DNA of 15,293 nucleotides from an uncultured Bacilli bacterium. GTDB taxonomy: Bacteria > Bacillota_I > Bacilli_A > RF39 > UBA660. The stretch spans positions 1 to 15,293 of the forward strand of contig CALVPO010000028.1 of assembly GCA_944351345.1 (NCBI GenBank), given 5' to 3'. A program made the position numbers and the translations under genes. This document shows, one piece after another, positions 6,138 to 13,872 of the stretch. Numbering within the stretch: the first letter of the stretch is position 1; every line of letters begins with the position of its first letter. The notes under the pieces were generated by a model. That model saw only the letters and a program-made list of their open reading frames with translations, searched no databases and had not been told where the DNA came from.

Positions 6138-7190
6138 TTAATTTCCCTTCTTAATATAATCATAAGCATTTTTATCAAGCAAACATTTCTCTAATTTCTT
6201 AGAATATTTATCCCTACTACATTTAATATCTTCTAGTTCAGCTCTATCCATTTCCAACTTATCTTCTGACAATTTAATACCAGCTTCAACATTACTTATT
6301 AATCTATTATAAGAACCAAGACCAGCATCTTTCTCCTTTTCTTTAACAACAACATCTTGAACCAAACCTCTATATCCTTTTAATATTGAAATCAAAGCTT
6401 TCCTACTATAAACTTTACTTCCATCCAATAAATCAGAATCATTAAGTACTATAGGATTACCATTTTTAGAAGAATAAACATCATCATTTATTTTAATACA
6501 ATCATGTGCAGTTAATGTAACATCATTAATTCTTATATTTGGACAGTTTATATCAATATTCATAGAAGATAATTGCACATTATTCAAATAAAGATTATTT
6601 ATAATATTCAACCATAAACCAGAACCACCTTTAAAAACAGAATTACATAAAGACAAATTTTCTACTTTTTCCAACCAAAAAGCATTAAAAACTTCTAAAT
6701 TATTCAAAAATATATTTTTTCCAGCAATTGAATGACCATCAATTGAACCAAAATAAGACTTACCACCATCTATTTCAATATTTTGAGCAGATATTTTATA
6801 ACTAATAGGCTTATTATCATTAACTACAACTCTAACATCATCAGCATTAGCAATATTTATTTCTTTTAACCCTCTAAGACCATTATTATTTCTAAAAATA
6901 ACTGGATTAATAATTTCAACAGAACCACCATCAATAGTTAAACTGCTTTCTTTAAAAATACAATTCTCAAAAATAACTACTACATCCTTAGCATAAAAAT
7001 AAGAAGATTGTTCAAAAATAACATTTTTAAAATGAACAAAACTTAAATTATTTTCAACTTCATAACAATTAAACCCCCATTTTGATAACAAATTATTAAT
7101 TTTTTTCATATTAAATAAATTAACATTTAACTTACCTTCCTTACCATCTCTAGTAATATAACTAATAACACTTTTATTCATATTAAACAT
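6138..7190 (-). CDS. Probable beta-helix protein with C-terminal coiled coil (paralogue 1)
   Basis: Family not recognised; 350 aa and first gene of the unit that includes rsmE. The N-terminus MFNMNKSVISYITRDGKEGK is shared with paralogue 2. Residues about 50-230 repeat strand-like units with alternating hydrophobic residues and conserved Asn (FKNVIFE, FENCIFKE, VEIINPVIF, IEIDGG, IFLNNLEVF, LSLCNSVF, LYLNNVQL, IRINDVTL), spaced about 20 residues, as in right-handed parallel beta-helices. The block at about 231-278 (KINDDVYSSKNGNPIVLNDS, then LLDGSK) matches paralogue 2, and a charged coiled-coil tail runs to the end. No signal peptide is seen, so a cytoplasmic scaffold or binding role is possible but unproven. 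GGGAGG lies 5 bases before the ATG, and a promoter is visible at 7213-7241. Confidence 0.8.
   Translation of the reverse strand: MFNMNKSVISYITRDGKEGKLNVNLFNMKKINNLLSKWGFNCYEVENNLSFVHFKNVIFEQSSYFYAKDVVVIFENCIFKESSLTIDGGSVEIINPVIFRNNNGLRGLKEINIANADDVRVVVNDNKPISYKISAQNIEIDGGKSYFGSIDGHSIAGKNIFLNNLEVFNAFWLEKVENLSLCNSVFKGGSGLWLNIINNLYLNNVQLSSMNIDINCPNIRINDVTLTAHDCIKINDDVYSSKNGNPIVLNDSDLLDGSKVYSRKALISILKGYRGLVQDVVVKEKEKDAGLGSYNRLISNVEAGIKLSEDKLEMDRAELEDIKCSRDKYSKKLEKCLLDKNAYDYIKKGN
6441..6497. repeat. 57-bp near-identical block shared by the paralogues (copy in paralogue 1)
   Basis: Partner of 5328-5384, with a single mismatch in 57 bases. Confidence 0.9.
7095..7171. repeat. 77-bp identical block shared by the paralogues (copy in paralogue 1)
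   Basis: Partner of 6024-6100; the two are identical over all 77 bases. Confidence 0.92.
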
Positions 7191-7212
7191 AATTACCTCC
7201 CAAATTTATTAT

Positions 7213-7241
7213 AGTATAATATCATTTATTATAAAATACAA
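7213..7241 (-). promoter_or_regulatory. Promoter for the paralogue-rsmE unit
   Basis: On the minus strand TTGTAT (7241-7236), a 17-base spacer and TATACT (7218-7213) resemble a sigma-A promoter just downstream of the dnaJ terminator and about 23 bases before the first paralogue's ATG. An overlapping alternative, TTGTGT with 16 bases to TATAAT, also exists. Its place after a terminator supports an independent transcription unit. Confidence 0.55.
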
Positions 7242-7263
7242 TTAAGAATACACAACAGTTTAC

Positions 7264-7289
7264 AAAAAAAGAACACTAATAGTGCTCTT
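7264..7289 (-). terminator. Terminator of the hrcA-grpE-dnaK-dnaJ operon
   Basis: On the minus strand a stem GAGCACT/AGTGTTC (one G-U pair) closes a 3-base loop, is extended by AA/TT, and runs straight into seven T (7270-7264). It begins 7 bases after the dnaJ stop. Confidence 0.9.
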
Positions 7290-7296
7290 CATAAAC

Positions 7297-8433
7297 TTAT
7301 TTATCTAAATATTTATTATACTTTCTAAACTCAGGAGAATTATCCAAAGTTGTTTTCTTAAGTTCTTCAAATAACTTCTTTTGATCACGAGATAACTTCT
7401 CAGGTATTACAACATTAGCAACCACGTACATATCTCCTTTTTTCTTATTAGAAACATTAGCTATTCCTTTTCCCTTTATTCTAAGTTTATCATTTGACTG
7501 TGTACCAGCAGGAATAGTCAAATTAATATTTCCATAAGGAGTAGGCACTTCTTTTTTACAGCCTAAAACAGCCTCTGTTATTGTAAGTGGTAAACTAACA
7601 TAAATATCATCATCTACTCTCTCATAAAAATCATGATCCCTTACAGTAAATTCAACATATAAATCTCCATTAGAACCTCCATTACTACCTGCTTCTCCCT
7701 TACCAGCTACACGAAGCCTATTCTCACTATCGATACCAGCAGGAATATTAATTGTAATAGTCTTATTCTTCTTTACTTTTCCTTTACCTTTACATGCTGT
7801 ACATTTTTTTTCAAATACAGTACCAGTACCTTTACAATAAGGACAAGTAGTCTTAGTTAGAAAAGTTCCAAATATAGTTCTTTGTTCTTGAGTAATAGTA
7901 CCAGAACCTCTACACTCTGAACAAGTACTTGAATTAAAACCTCCCTTACCATCACACTCTGAACAAGTATCAATAACATCTATATTTATATCTTTTTTAC
8001 ACCCAAAAACAGCATCTTCAAAATCAATAGTCATTTTATATAAAACATCATTACCTTTTTGTGGACCTTTAGAACTCCTACGGGAATTAGATTGACGAAA
8101 ACCTCCAAAACCTCCTAATCCACTAAATATATCATCAAATATATCTGACATATCACCAAAATCAAAATTAGAAGAAAAACCTCCCATACCAGAGCCACCA
8201 GCTCCACCACCAGAAAATGCAGCATGACCAAATTGATCATATTGTTTTCTTTTAGCAGGGTCTGACAAAACTGCATAAGCTTCTTGACACTCTTTAAACT
8301 TCTCAGCAGCATCAGGTTCCTTTGATACATCAGGATGATACTTCTTAGCCATCTTACGAAATGCCGATTTTATCTCTGAATCACTAGCATTCTTAGAAAC
8401 ACCTAGTACCTCATAATAATCTTTCTTGCTCAT
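7297..8433 (-). CDS. dnaJ: Chaperone DnaJ (Hsp40)
   Basis: DnaJ delivers unfolded substrates to DnaK and stimulates its ATPase in the cytoplasm. The 378-aa protein is a complete type I (class A) DnaJ. The J domain (1-70) carries HPD at 33-35. A Gly/Phe-rich linker follows (about 74-113, e.g. GLGGFGGF). The zinc-binding domain has all four CxxCxGxG repeats: CSECDGKG (157-164), CSECRGSG (171-178), CPYCKGTG (197-204) and CTACKGKG (211-218). The C-terminal substrate-binding domains end with a normal-length tail. GAGAGG lies 6 bases before the ATG. It is the last gene of the HrcA-controlled operon, 71 bases after dnaK, with a hairpin in the gap and a strong terminator behind it. Confidence 0.99.
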   Translation of the reverse strand: MSKKDYYEVLGVSKNASDSEIKSAFRKMAKKYHPDVSKEPDAAEKFKECQEAYAVLSDPAKRKQYDQFGHAAFSGGGAGGSGMGGFSSNFDFGDMSDIFDDIFSGLGGFGGFRQSNSRRSSKGPQKGNDVLYKMTIDFEDAVFGCKKDINIDVIDTCSECDGKGGFNSSTCSECRGSGTITQEQRTIFGTFLTKTTCPYCKGTGTVFEKKCTACKGKGKVKKNKTITINIPAGIDSENRLRVAGKGEAGSNGGSNGDLYVEFTVRDHDFYERVDDDIYVSLPLTITEAVLGCKKEVPTPYGNINLTIPAGTQSNDKLRIKGKGIANVSNKKKGDMYVVANVVIPEKLSRDQKKLFEELKKTTLDNSPEFRKYNKYLDK

Positions 8434-8469
8434 TATTTACCTCTCTTTCAACAAAATATAAAAGTAAGG

Positions 8470-8491
8470 AAGTTCTAGTTGCCTAGAACTT
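8470..8491 (-). other. Intercistronic hairpin between dnaK and dnaJ
   Basis: AAGTTCTAG (8470-8478) and CTAGAACTT (8483-8491) form a perfect 9-bp stem with a 4-base loop, starting 13 bases after the dnaK stop. On the transcribed strand it is followed by CCTTACTTTTATATTTTG, not a clean T-run, so it is more likely a partial terminator, RNA-processing site or 3'-end stabiliser than a full stop. It would let dnaK and dnaJ levels differ within one operon. Confidence 0.6.
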
Positions 8492-8504
8492 TCAAAACAA
8501 TTTA

Positions 8505-10331
8505 TTATTTTTCTTCATAATCAGCATCTACAACATTATCATCTTTTTTATCACTAGATGAATCATCATCAGAACTATTATCAGCAGATTGATTATTCTT
8601 AGCAGCTTCTTCATATACCTTAGATGCAAATGCATTAGCTTTCTCTAATAATTTATCTTTAGTAGATTTAATTTCATCAACATCTTCTTTTTCTATTGCT
8701 TTCTTAACTTTATCCATTAAATCTTCTGCTTCTTTCTTATCACTATCACTAACTTTATCTCCTAAATCTTTAATAGCTTTTTCAGTCATAAATATTACTT
8801 GTTCAGCATCATTCTTAGCATCTGCTAATTCTTTCTTTTTAGCATCTGCTTCTTTATTAGCCTCAGCTTCTTTTCTCATCTTTTCAATTTCTTCATCACT
8901 TAATGTATTTGTAGCAGTAATAGTTATAGATTGTTCTTTATTAGTACCTAAATCTTTAGCCTTAACATTAACAATACCATTAGCATCTATATCAAAAGTA
9001 ACCTCAATTTGTGGAACTCCTCTTGGTGCTGGTGGTATATTAGTTAATTGGAAATTACCTAATGTCTTATTATCAGCAGCCATTGGTCTTTCACCTTGTA
9101 ATACATGTATATCAACAGCAGGTTGATTATCAGCAGCAGTTGAGAACACTTGACTCTTACTAGTAGGAATTGTAGTATTTCTATCAATTAACACAGTCAT
9201 AACTCCACCTAAAGTCTCAATACCAAGTGAAAGTGGTGTTACATCAAGTAATACTATATCATTAACATCCCCAGCAAGTACACCTCCCTGAATAGCAGCT
9301 CCCATAGAAACAACTTCATCTGGATTAACACCTTTAGAAGGTTCTTTACCAGTTTCTCTCTTAACCAATTCTTGTACCATTGGAATACGAGTAGAACCAC
9401 CAACTAAAATAACTTTATCTATATCATTCTTAGATATACCAGCATCTTTAAGAGCCTTTCTAACAGGTTCAGTAGTTGAATCAACTAAATCAGAAATTAA
9501 AGACTCAAATTTAGCTCTTGTAACATCCATTTCAAAGTTAACTGGATTGCCTTGGGCCTGTGCAATAAATGGAAGTGAAATTTGTGTAGAAGTCATACCA
9601 GACAAATCCTTCTTAGCCTTCTCAGCAGCTTCCTTAATTCTTTGCATAGCCATAGAATCATCAGATAAATCAACACCTTCAGATTTCTTAATTTCACTAA
9701 CTATATAATCAACTAATCTATTATCAAAATCATCTCCACCTAAATGATTATTACCAGATGTAGATAATACTTCAAATACACCATCACCTAATTCAAGGAT
9801 AGATACATCAAATGTACCACCACCTAAATCATATACCAATATCTTTTCATTAGAATCTTGTTTATCAAGACCATAAGCTAAAGCAGCAGCTGTTGGCTCA
9901 TTAATAATTCTTTCAACATCTAAACCAGCAATCTTACCAGCATTCTTAGTAGCTTGACGTTCTGCATCATTAAAATATGCAGGAACTGTAATTACAGCCT
10001 TAGTTACTTTCTCACCTAAATAAGATTCAGCAGTTTTCTTCAAATCTCCTAAAATCATAGCAGAAACTTCTTCAGGAGTATATTCTTTTCCATTAGCCTT
10101 AACTTTCTTATTAGTACCCATAAGTCTTTTTATAGAACTAATAGTATCAGGATTAACAATAGCTTGACGTTTAGCTTTTTCACCAACAATCATCTCACCA
10201 TTCTTAAAAGATACAACTGATGGAGTAGTTCTTCCTCCCTCAGCATTAGCGATAACCTTAGCCTCGCCACCTTCCCATACAGATACACAACTATTAGTTG
10301 TACCTAAATCTATTCCAATTATTTTACTCAT
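8505..10331 (-). CDS. dnaK: Chaperone DnaK (Hsp70)
   Basis: DnaK is the ATP-driven Hsp70 chaperone that works with DnaJ and GrpE. From the ATG at 10331 the product is 608 aa, typical of Gram-positive DnaK. The nucleotide-binding domain shows IGIDLGTTNS (5-14), VYDLGGGTFDVS (167-178) and ILVGGSTRIPMVQ (308-320). The interdomain linker DIVLLDVTPLSLG is at 358-370 and the substrate-binding domain follows, with IPPAPRGVPQIEVTFDIDAN. A helical lid and an acidic Ser/Asp-rich tail end in VVDADYEEK. A GTG at 10340 also opens the frame but is part of the AAAGGTG ribosome-binding site, so the ATG giving MSKIIGID is chosen. It follows grpE by 23 bases in the CIRCE-controlled operon. Confidence 0.99.
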   Translation of the reverse strand: MSKIIGIDLGTTNSCVSVWEGGEAKVIANAEGGRTTPSVVSFKNGEMIVGEKAKRQAIVNPDTISSIKRLMGTNKKVKANGKEYTPEEVSAMILGDLKKTAESYLGEKVTKAVITVPAYFNDAERQATKNAGKIAGLDVERIINEPTAAALAYGLDKQDSNEKILVYDLGGGTFDVSILELGDGVFEVLSTSGNNHLGGDDFDNRLVDYIVSEIKKSEGVDLSDDSMAMQRIKEAAEKAKKDLSGMTSTQISLPFIAQAQGNPVNFEMDVTRAKFESLISDLVDSTTEPVRKALKDAGISKNDIDKVILVGGSTRIPMVQELVKRETGKEPSKGVNPDEVVSMGAAIQGGVLAGDVNDIVLLDVTPLSLGIETLGGVMTVLIDRNTTIPTSKSQVFSTAADNQPAVDIHVLQGERPMAADNKTLGNFQLTNIPPAPRGVPQIEVTFDIDANGIVNVKAKDLGTNKEQSITITATNTLSDEEIEKMRKEAEANKEADAKKKELADAKNDAEQVIFMTEKAIKDLGDKVSDSDKKEAEDLMDKVKKAIEKEDVDEIKSTKDKLLEKANAFASKVYEEAAKNNQSADNSSDDDSSSDKKDDNVVDADYEEK

Positions 10332-10354
10332 ATATATCACCTTTCCTTATTTTA

Positions 10355-11029
10355 TTATTCATTAACCTTAACCATAGCTGGTCTAATAACTTTATCCTTA
10401 TACATATAACCTTTTTGTAATACCTCAAGTACTACACCAGCAGGCTTATTCTCATCATGTTCAGTAAGCACCGCATGATGATAATCTGGATCAAATTCAA
10501 CTCCAAGAGCATCTATTTCCTTAACTTCAAACTTATTTAAAATATTTATAGTATTAGAATAAATAAGCTTAAATCCCTCTAAGAATCTAGAAACCTCATC
10601 AGTCAAATCATCATCATCCATCTTAATAGCTCTCTCAAAATTATCTAAAACAACTAAAAATTCTTTAATAAGATCCTCATCTTTATACTTCATCATCTTA
10701 GCTGTTTCTTCTTCCCTTCTTCTTTTATAATTTTGAAGCTCAGCTTGATTTCTAAGAAGCATTTCTTTAAAAGACGCTACCTGTTGCTGTAATTCTTCTA
10801 TTTCTTTATTCTTTTTAAACAATCCCTTCTTATCTTTCTTTTTATTCTCACACTTACACTCTTTATCTGAATCATCAGAGCACTTACATTCTTTATCTAA
10901 ATCATCAGAACTTTTATTCTTTTCATTATCTATATTGCATTCACTATTTTCTTCATCATTAGTAGACTCATCTTCTATTTCTTCTACCTCTTCTTTTATT
11001 TCTTCTTTTTCTTTAACCTTATTACTCAT
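10355..11029 (-). CDS. grpE: Nucleotide exchange factor GrpE
   Basis: GrpE releases ADP from DnaK and is thought to act as a dimer through a long coiled coil. From the chosen ATG at 11029 the protein has 224 aa. Residues 1-70 are highly acidic, probably disordered, and include an unusual duplicated Cys-containing segment (KECKCSDDSDKECKC, about residues 45-59). A coiled coil follows (about 76-115, IEELQQQVASFKEMLLRNQAELQNYKRRREEE), then the beta domain with DNFERA, VEFDPDYHHAV and GYMYKDKVIRPAMVKV, all GrpE signatures. A TTG (11041) and an ATG (11032) also open the frame, but GGAGG at 11039-11035 lies 5 bases from the 11029 ATG and too close to the others. The start overlaps the hrcA stop by 8 bases, implying coupled translation. 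Confidence 0.97.
   Translation of the reverse strand: MSNKVKEKEEIKEEVEEIEDESTNDEENSECNIDNEKNKSSDDLDKECKCSDDSDKECKCENKKKDKKGLFKKNKEIEELQQQVASFKEMLLRNQAELQNYKRRREEETAKMMKYKDEDLIKEFLVVLDNFERAIKMDDDDLTDEVSRFLEGFKLIYSNTINILNKFEVKEIDALGVEFDPDYHHAVLTEHDENKPAGVVLEVLQKGYMYKDKVIRPAMVKVNE
10851..10910 (-). repeat. Two tandem 30-bp repeats inside grpE
   Basis: The units 10851-10880 and 10881-10910 match at 27 of 30 bases and, being 10 codons long, keep the frame. Each encodes a version of SDD-x-DKECKC, putting two CxC motifs in the GrpE N-terminal tail. A recent slippage duplication is the simplest origin. Confidence 0.85.
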
Positions 11030-12017
11030 CATTTCCTCCAATATTTTCTTTTATATAATCAAGTAAACTTACTACTCTATCATATTCCATCCGTTTAGGA
11101 CCAATAATAGCAATAGTACCCTCTTCACCATTATAATTATACTTAGTCTTAATAACAGATACATCACTAGATATTTCAGAATCTTCACCTATATATATAT
11201 TTATACCATTATTTTCTTCTCCTTTAATACTATTAACATCGTCAAACTTAGACAATAATTCTCGCACCTTATCAATATTAGAAAATTCAGGTTGCTTTAA
11301 AAAATTATTCCTTCCAGCAAAATGAACCTCTGAACCACCACTAGAAAATTCACTAAAAGCATCATAAAAAGCATTATACAACACTTCATGTTGTTTTACA
11401 TATTTTCCAATAATTGGTTTAATCTCATACTCTAATTTTTCTGAAACTTCATTAATAGGCGTTCCAACTATTAATTTATTTATAAGTTCAACAGTCTTAG
11501 TAACATCAACTAAAGAAATTGTACTAGGCAAATATAAATTTTTATGTTCAACTACACCTTTATCTGTTATAACCATAGTAAGTATCTTGTTATCATCAAG
11601 AGGTACTGCTTCAACTTTTTTTAATCTATTATCCTTAGCACTAGTCCCTAATACAACAGATGTATAATTAGTAATCTCCGACACTATTTCTATACTTTTT
11701 CTAATAGTATCACTTAAATCTAAAGAACTATTTTTAAATACTGTTTGAAGCTTAAGCATATCCTCTCCTGTCATATTCTTAGGCTGCATCAAATTATCAA
11801 CATAATATTTATATCCAGCCTCACTAGGTGTTCTGCCAGAAGCAAAATGATCTTTCTCTAAAAACCCCTTCTCTTCCAAGTGAACCATTTCATTTCTAAC
11901 AGTAGCACTAGAACACTTAACTACTTTACTAATCTTTGAAGAACTAACAGGAATAGCCGACTTAACATATTCATCAACAATTACCTTTAATATATTTTTC
12001 TGTCTTTCACTAAGCAT
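11022..12017 (-). CDS. hrcA: Heat-inducible transcription repressor HrcA
   Basis: HrcA binds CIRCE operators and represses class I heat-shock genes; its activity is known to depend on GroEL. The 331-aa protein (from the ATG at 12017) has an N-terminal winged-helix DNA-binding domain (about 1-75: LSERQKNILKVIVDEYV, then SSATVRNEMVHLEEKGFLEK and GRTPSEAGYKYYVD), followed by the GAF-like domain with an inserted dimerising region and a C-terminal end including EGTIAIIGPKRMEYDRVVSLLDYI, typical of HrcA. A TTG just before (12020) is less likely than the ATG because AAGGAAGTGA is better spaced to the latter. It is first in the operon, and its promoter carries two CIRCE-like operators, so it should be autoregulated. 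Confidence 0.98.
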   Translation of the reverse strand: MLSERQKNILKVIVDEYVKSAIPVSSSKISKVVKCSSATVRNEMVHLEEKGFLEKDHFASGRTPSEAGYKYYVDNLMQPKNMTGEDMLKLQTVFKNSSLDLSDTIRKSIEIVSEITNYTSVVLGTSAKDNRLKKVEAVPLDDNKILTMVITDKGVVEHKNLYLPSTISLVDVTKTVELINKLIVGTPINEVSEKLEYEIKPIIGKYVKQHEVLYNAFYDAFSEFSSGGSEVHFAGRNNFLKQPEFSNIDKVRELLSKFDDVNSIKGEENNGINIYIGEDSEISSDVSVIKTKYNYNGEEGTIAIIGPKRMEYDRVVSLLDYIKENIGGNDE

Positions 12018-12029
12018 CAAATCACTTCC

Positions 12030-12056
12030 TTAGCAATACTAATTTATGAATGCTAA
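12030..12056 (-). promoter_or_regulatory. CIRCE-like operator 1 (proximal)
   Basis: TTAGCAATA-N9-GAATGCTAA has the exact 9-9-9 layout of CIRCE (TTAGCACTC-N9-GAGTGCTAA). The left arm has 2 mismatches and the right arm 1. It sits over the predicted transcription start and ends against the hrcA ribosome-binding site. Confidence 0.88.
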
Positions 12057-12060
12057 ATAC

Positions 12061-12089
12061 ATTATAGAACTATTTTTTAGCAATGTCAA
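12061..12089 (-). promoter_or_regulatory. Consensus sigma-A promoter of the heat-shock operon
   Basis: On the minus strand TTGACA (12089-12084), a spacer of exactly 17 bases and TATAAT (12066-12061) match the consensus at all 12 positions. Transcription would start near 12054, inside CIRCE 1, giving a leader of about 35 bases. Confidence 0.9.
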
Positions 12090-12103
12090 TAAATAACTGC
12101 TAA
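12077..12103 (-). promoter_or_regulatory. CIRCE-like operator 2 (distal)
   Basis: TTAGCAATG-N9-AACTGCTAA is a second CIRCE-like inverted repeat with the same 9-base spacer and conserved outer TTAGCA/TGCTAA arms; the inner three bases of each arm diverge from consensus. It covers the -35 box. Confidence 0.75.
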
Positions 12104-12111
12104 TTTTTTCA

Positions 12112-12146
12112 AAAAATAAAAGAAAACTAAAATAAACTAGTCTTCT
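12112..12146 (-). terminator. Terminator of the flippase gene
   Basis: On the minus strand AGAAGACTA (12146-12138), an 8-base loop and TAGTTTTCT (12129-12121) pair over 9 bp with one G-U, followed by TTTATTTTTT. It lies 10 bases after the flippase stop and isolates it from the heat-shock promoter. Confidence 0.75.
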
Positions 12147-12156
12147 AAAAGTAATG

Positions 12157-13782
12157 TTATATTTTTATAAATTTACCAATCATCTTATCAAACTTATTAC
12201 CAAACACTCTTCTTAAATTACCATTTTTATAACACAATAAACCATAAACAGCAAAACTAACTAATCCAAATAAAGCTAAAATAGGAATTTGTATAATTCT
12301 ACCATCTAAACCATCAGGAACAATAATCTTTAAAAGTAATATAACTACTATAAAACATATCCAAGAAACAATATATTTAGGTAATACTCTAAAAGTACTC
12401 CTATAATTAAAACCATACTTTTTTCTCAAAACATATAAAGATATAAAAGTAGAAATAGTATAACCACAAACAGCTGCTATAACAGCACCATAACTAGCAT
12501 TTAATCCTAACTTATCAACAATTAACATAAATGGTACATCCAAAACAGCATTTATTCCAAGCCCTAACAAAACTGTAAATATAACTAGTTTATATTTATT
12601 AACACCTTGCAAAGTATTTACAATTATAGTATAAAATCCACCAAACAAAGCTGTAAATACAAAAGCTCTATAAACAATTGGACCATAATAACTATTACCA
12701 TAAAATAAAGTCCATATCTCATCTGACATTAAAGAGAAAAACAAAGTAAGTGGAACAATTACTAACAATACACACTGCAAAGCTTTATTAAATTTATTAT
12801 TAACATCATTCATATCACCCTTAGTAAAACTTGTAACTATATTAGGAATCAAACTAGTAACCAAACCAGTAGATATAGCAAGTATTATATTATTAAGTTT
12901 TATACCCCAAGTACTATAAACTCCAACAATAGATTCAGTAACTTTAGCAGAACTATCAAGTAAATCAGACAAAGTTCTAGATAACAATATCATATCAACA
13001 GTAGTATAAAGATTATTAACTAAACTAATTAAAATAAAAGGTATAGAATACATAATTATTTTCTTTACAATCTCACGACTAGTAATCTTAACCTTATCTT
13101 CGCTTATATTCTTTGGTAACAACTTAGCTCTTTTTATTTTTATCCTTAAATATATATATGCAACAAGTCCCCCAAAAAAAGCACCTAACATTGCTACACC
13201 AACAGCATATTTCAAAGGCAAATCTAAAACTTTAATACAAGCATAACTACCAACTAAAATAACAAGTACCCTAATAACTTGCTCTATTACCTGACTAACA
13301 GAATAAGGAGTTATATACTTATATCCTTGCAAAAATCCCTTAGTAACAGATAAAAATGGTATTACTAAAATAGCAAAAGATACCATTCTAATAACAAAAG
13401 CTATATCTTGATAAGTATTTCCTCCAGTAGACGACCCTATTATTAATTTACCTATCTGAGGAGCAAAAACAAATAACAATATAAACATCAAAATAGAAAT
13501 CAAAGATATCAATTTAAGAGATAACTTATACGTATCCTGAATAGCTTTCTTATAACCAAGAGCATTATATTCACTAGTTATCTTACTAATAGCAAAAGGA
13601 AACCCAGCACTAGATATTCCTAAAAACAACTGATAAATATTATAACCATAACCGTATAAAGCACCACCCTGTTCTCCTATAATAGCATTAAATGGAATAA
13701 CATAAATAACTCCAATTACTTTAACTAACAAAATTCCTAAAGTTGCTACAATAGTACCTTCAATAAAACTATTTTTCTTCAT
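12157..13782 (-). CDS. murJ: Lipid II flippase of the MurJ/SpoVB (YtgP-like) family
   Basis: This 541-aa, strongly hydrophobic protein belongs to the MOP/MATE exporter superfamily, with about 14 predicted membrane helices. The N-terminus MKKNSFIEGTIVATLGILLVK, then IPFNAIIGEQGGALYGYGYN (about 29-48) and SSAGFPFAISKITSEYNALG (about 57-76), is typical of YtgP/SpoVB proteins. In B. subtilis YtgP (MurJ) flips lipid-linked peptidoglycan precursor across the membrane; SpoVB is a sporulation-specific relative. The length and the YGYN/SKI-SEYNALG pattern favour the YtgP branch, but the sequence alone cannot exclude SpoVB or another lipid-linked sugar flippase. GAGGGTGA lies 4 bases before the ATG. 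It has its own promoter and terminator. A neighbouring cell-wall carboxypeptidase fits an envelope role. Confidence 0.88.
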   Translation of the reverse strand: MKKNSFIEGTIVATLGILLVKVIGVIYVIPFNAIIGEQGGALYGYGYNIYQLFLGISSAGFPFAISKITSEYNALGYKKAIQDTYKLSLKLISLISILMFILLFVFAPQIGKLIIGSSTGGNTYQDIAFVIRMVSFAILVIPFLSVTKGFLQGYKYITPYSVSQVIEQVIRVLVILVGSYACIKVLDLPLKYAVGVAMLGAFFGGLVAYIYLRIKIKRAKLLPKNISEDKVKITSREIVKKIIMYSIPFILISLVNNLYTTVDMILLSRTLSDLLDSSAKVTESIVGVYSTWGIKLNNIILAISTGLVTSLIPNIVTSFTKGDMNDVNNKFNKALQCVLLVIVPLTLFFSLMSDEIWTLFYGNSYYGPIVYRAFVFTALFGGFYTIIVNTLQGVNKYKLVIFTVLLGLGINAVLDVPFMLIVDKLGLNASYGAVIAAVCGYTISTFISLYVLRKKYGFNYRSTFRVLPKYIVSWICFIVVILLLKIIVPDGLDGRIIQIPILALFGLVSFAVYGLLCYKNGNLRRVFGNKFDKMIGKFIKI

Positions 13783-13806
13783 AACATCACCCTCGTTATA
13801 GAAACA

Positions 13807-13835
13807 ATTATACTATAAAACCTATATTTTAACAA
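13807..13835 (-). promoter_or_regulatory. Promoter of the flippase gene
   Basis: TTGTTA (13835-13830), a 17-base spacer and a perfect TATAAT (13812-13807) on the minus strand lie about 25 bases before the ATG at 13782. Confidence 0.75.
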
Positions 13836-13840
13836 CCTCC

Positions 13841-13872
13841 AAATAAAAAGCAAGATCTCTATTTAGATCTCA
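13841..13872 (-). terminator. Terminator overlapping the stop of the 247-aa gene
   Basis: On the minus strand AGATCT (13870-13865), a 6-base loop and AGATCT (13858-13853) form a hairpin followed by TGCTTTTTATTT. The TAG stop codon is inside the loop. The stem is short, so efficiency is uncertain. Confidence 0.6.

Noticed and set aside
5052..7190. Paralogue pair as a toxin-antitoxin or defence module
   Set aside because: Neither protein shows a nuclease, nucleotidyltransferase, ATPase or DNA-binding motif, both are of equal size and kind, and the unit also carries the housekeeping rsmE.
12157..13782. Flippase as direct evidence that the organism forms spores (SpoVB)
   Set aside because: The same family includes the vegetative YtgP/MurJ, which the sequence resembles more, and no other sporulation gene is in the window.
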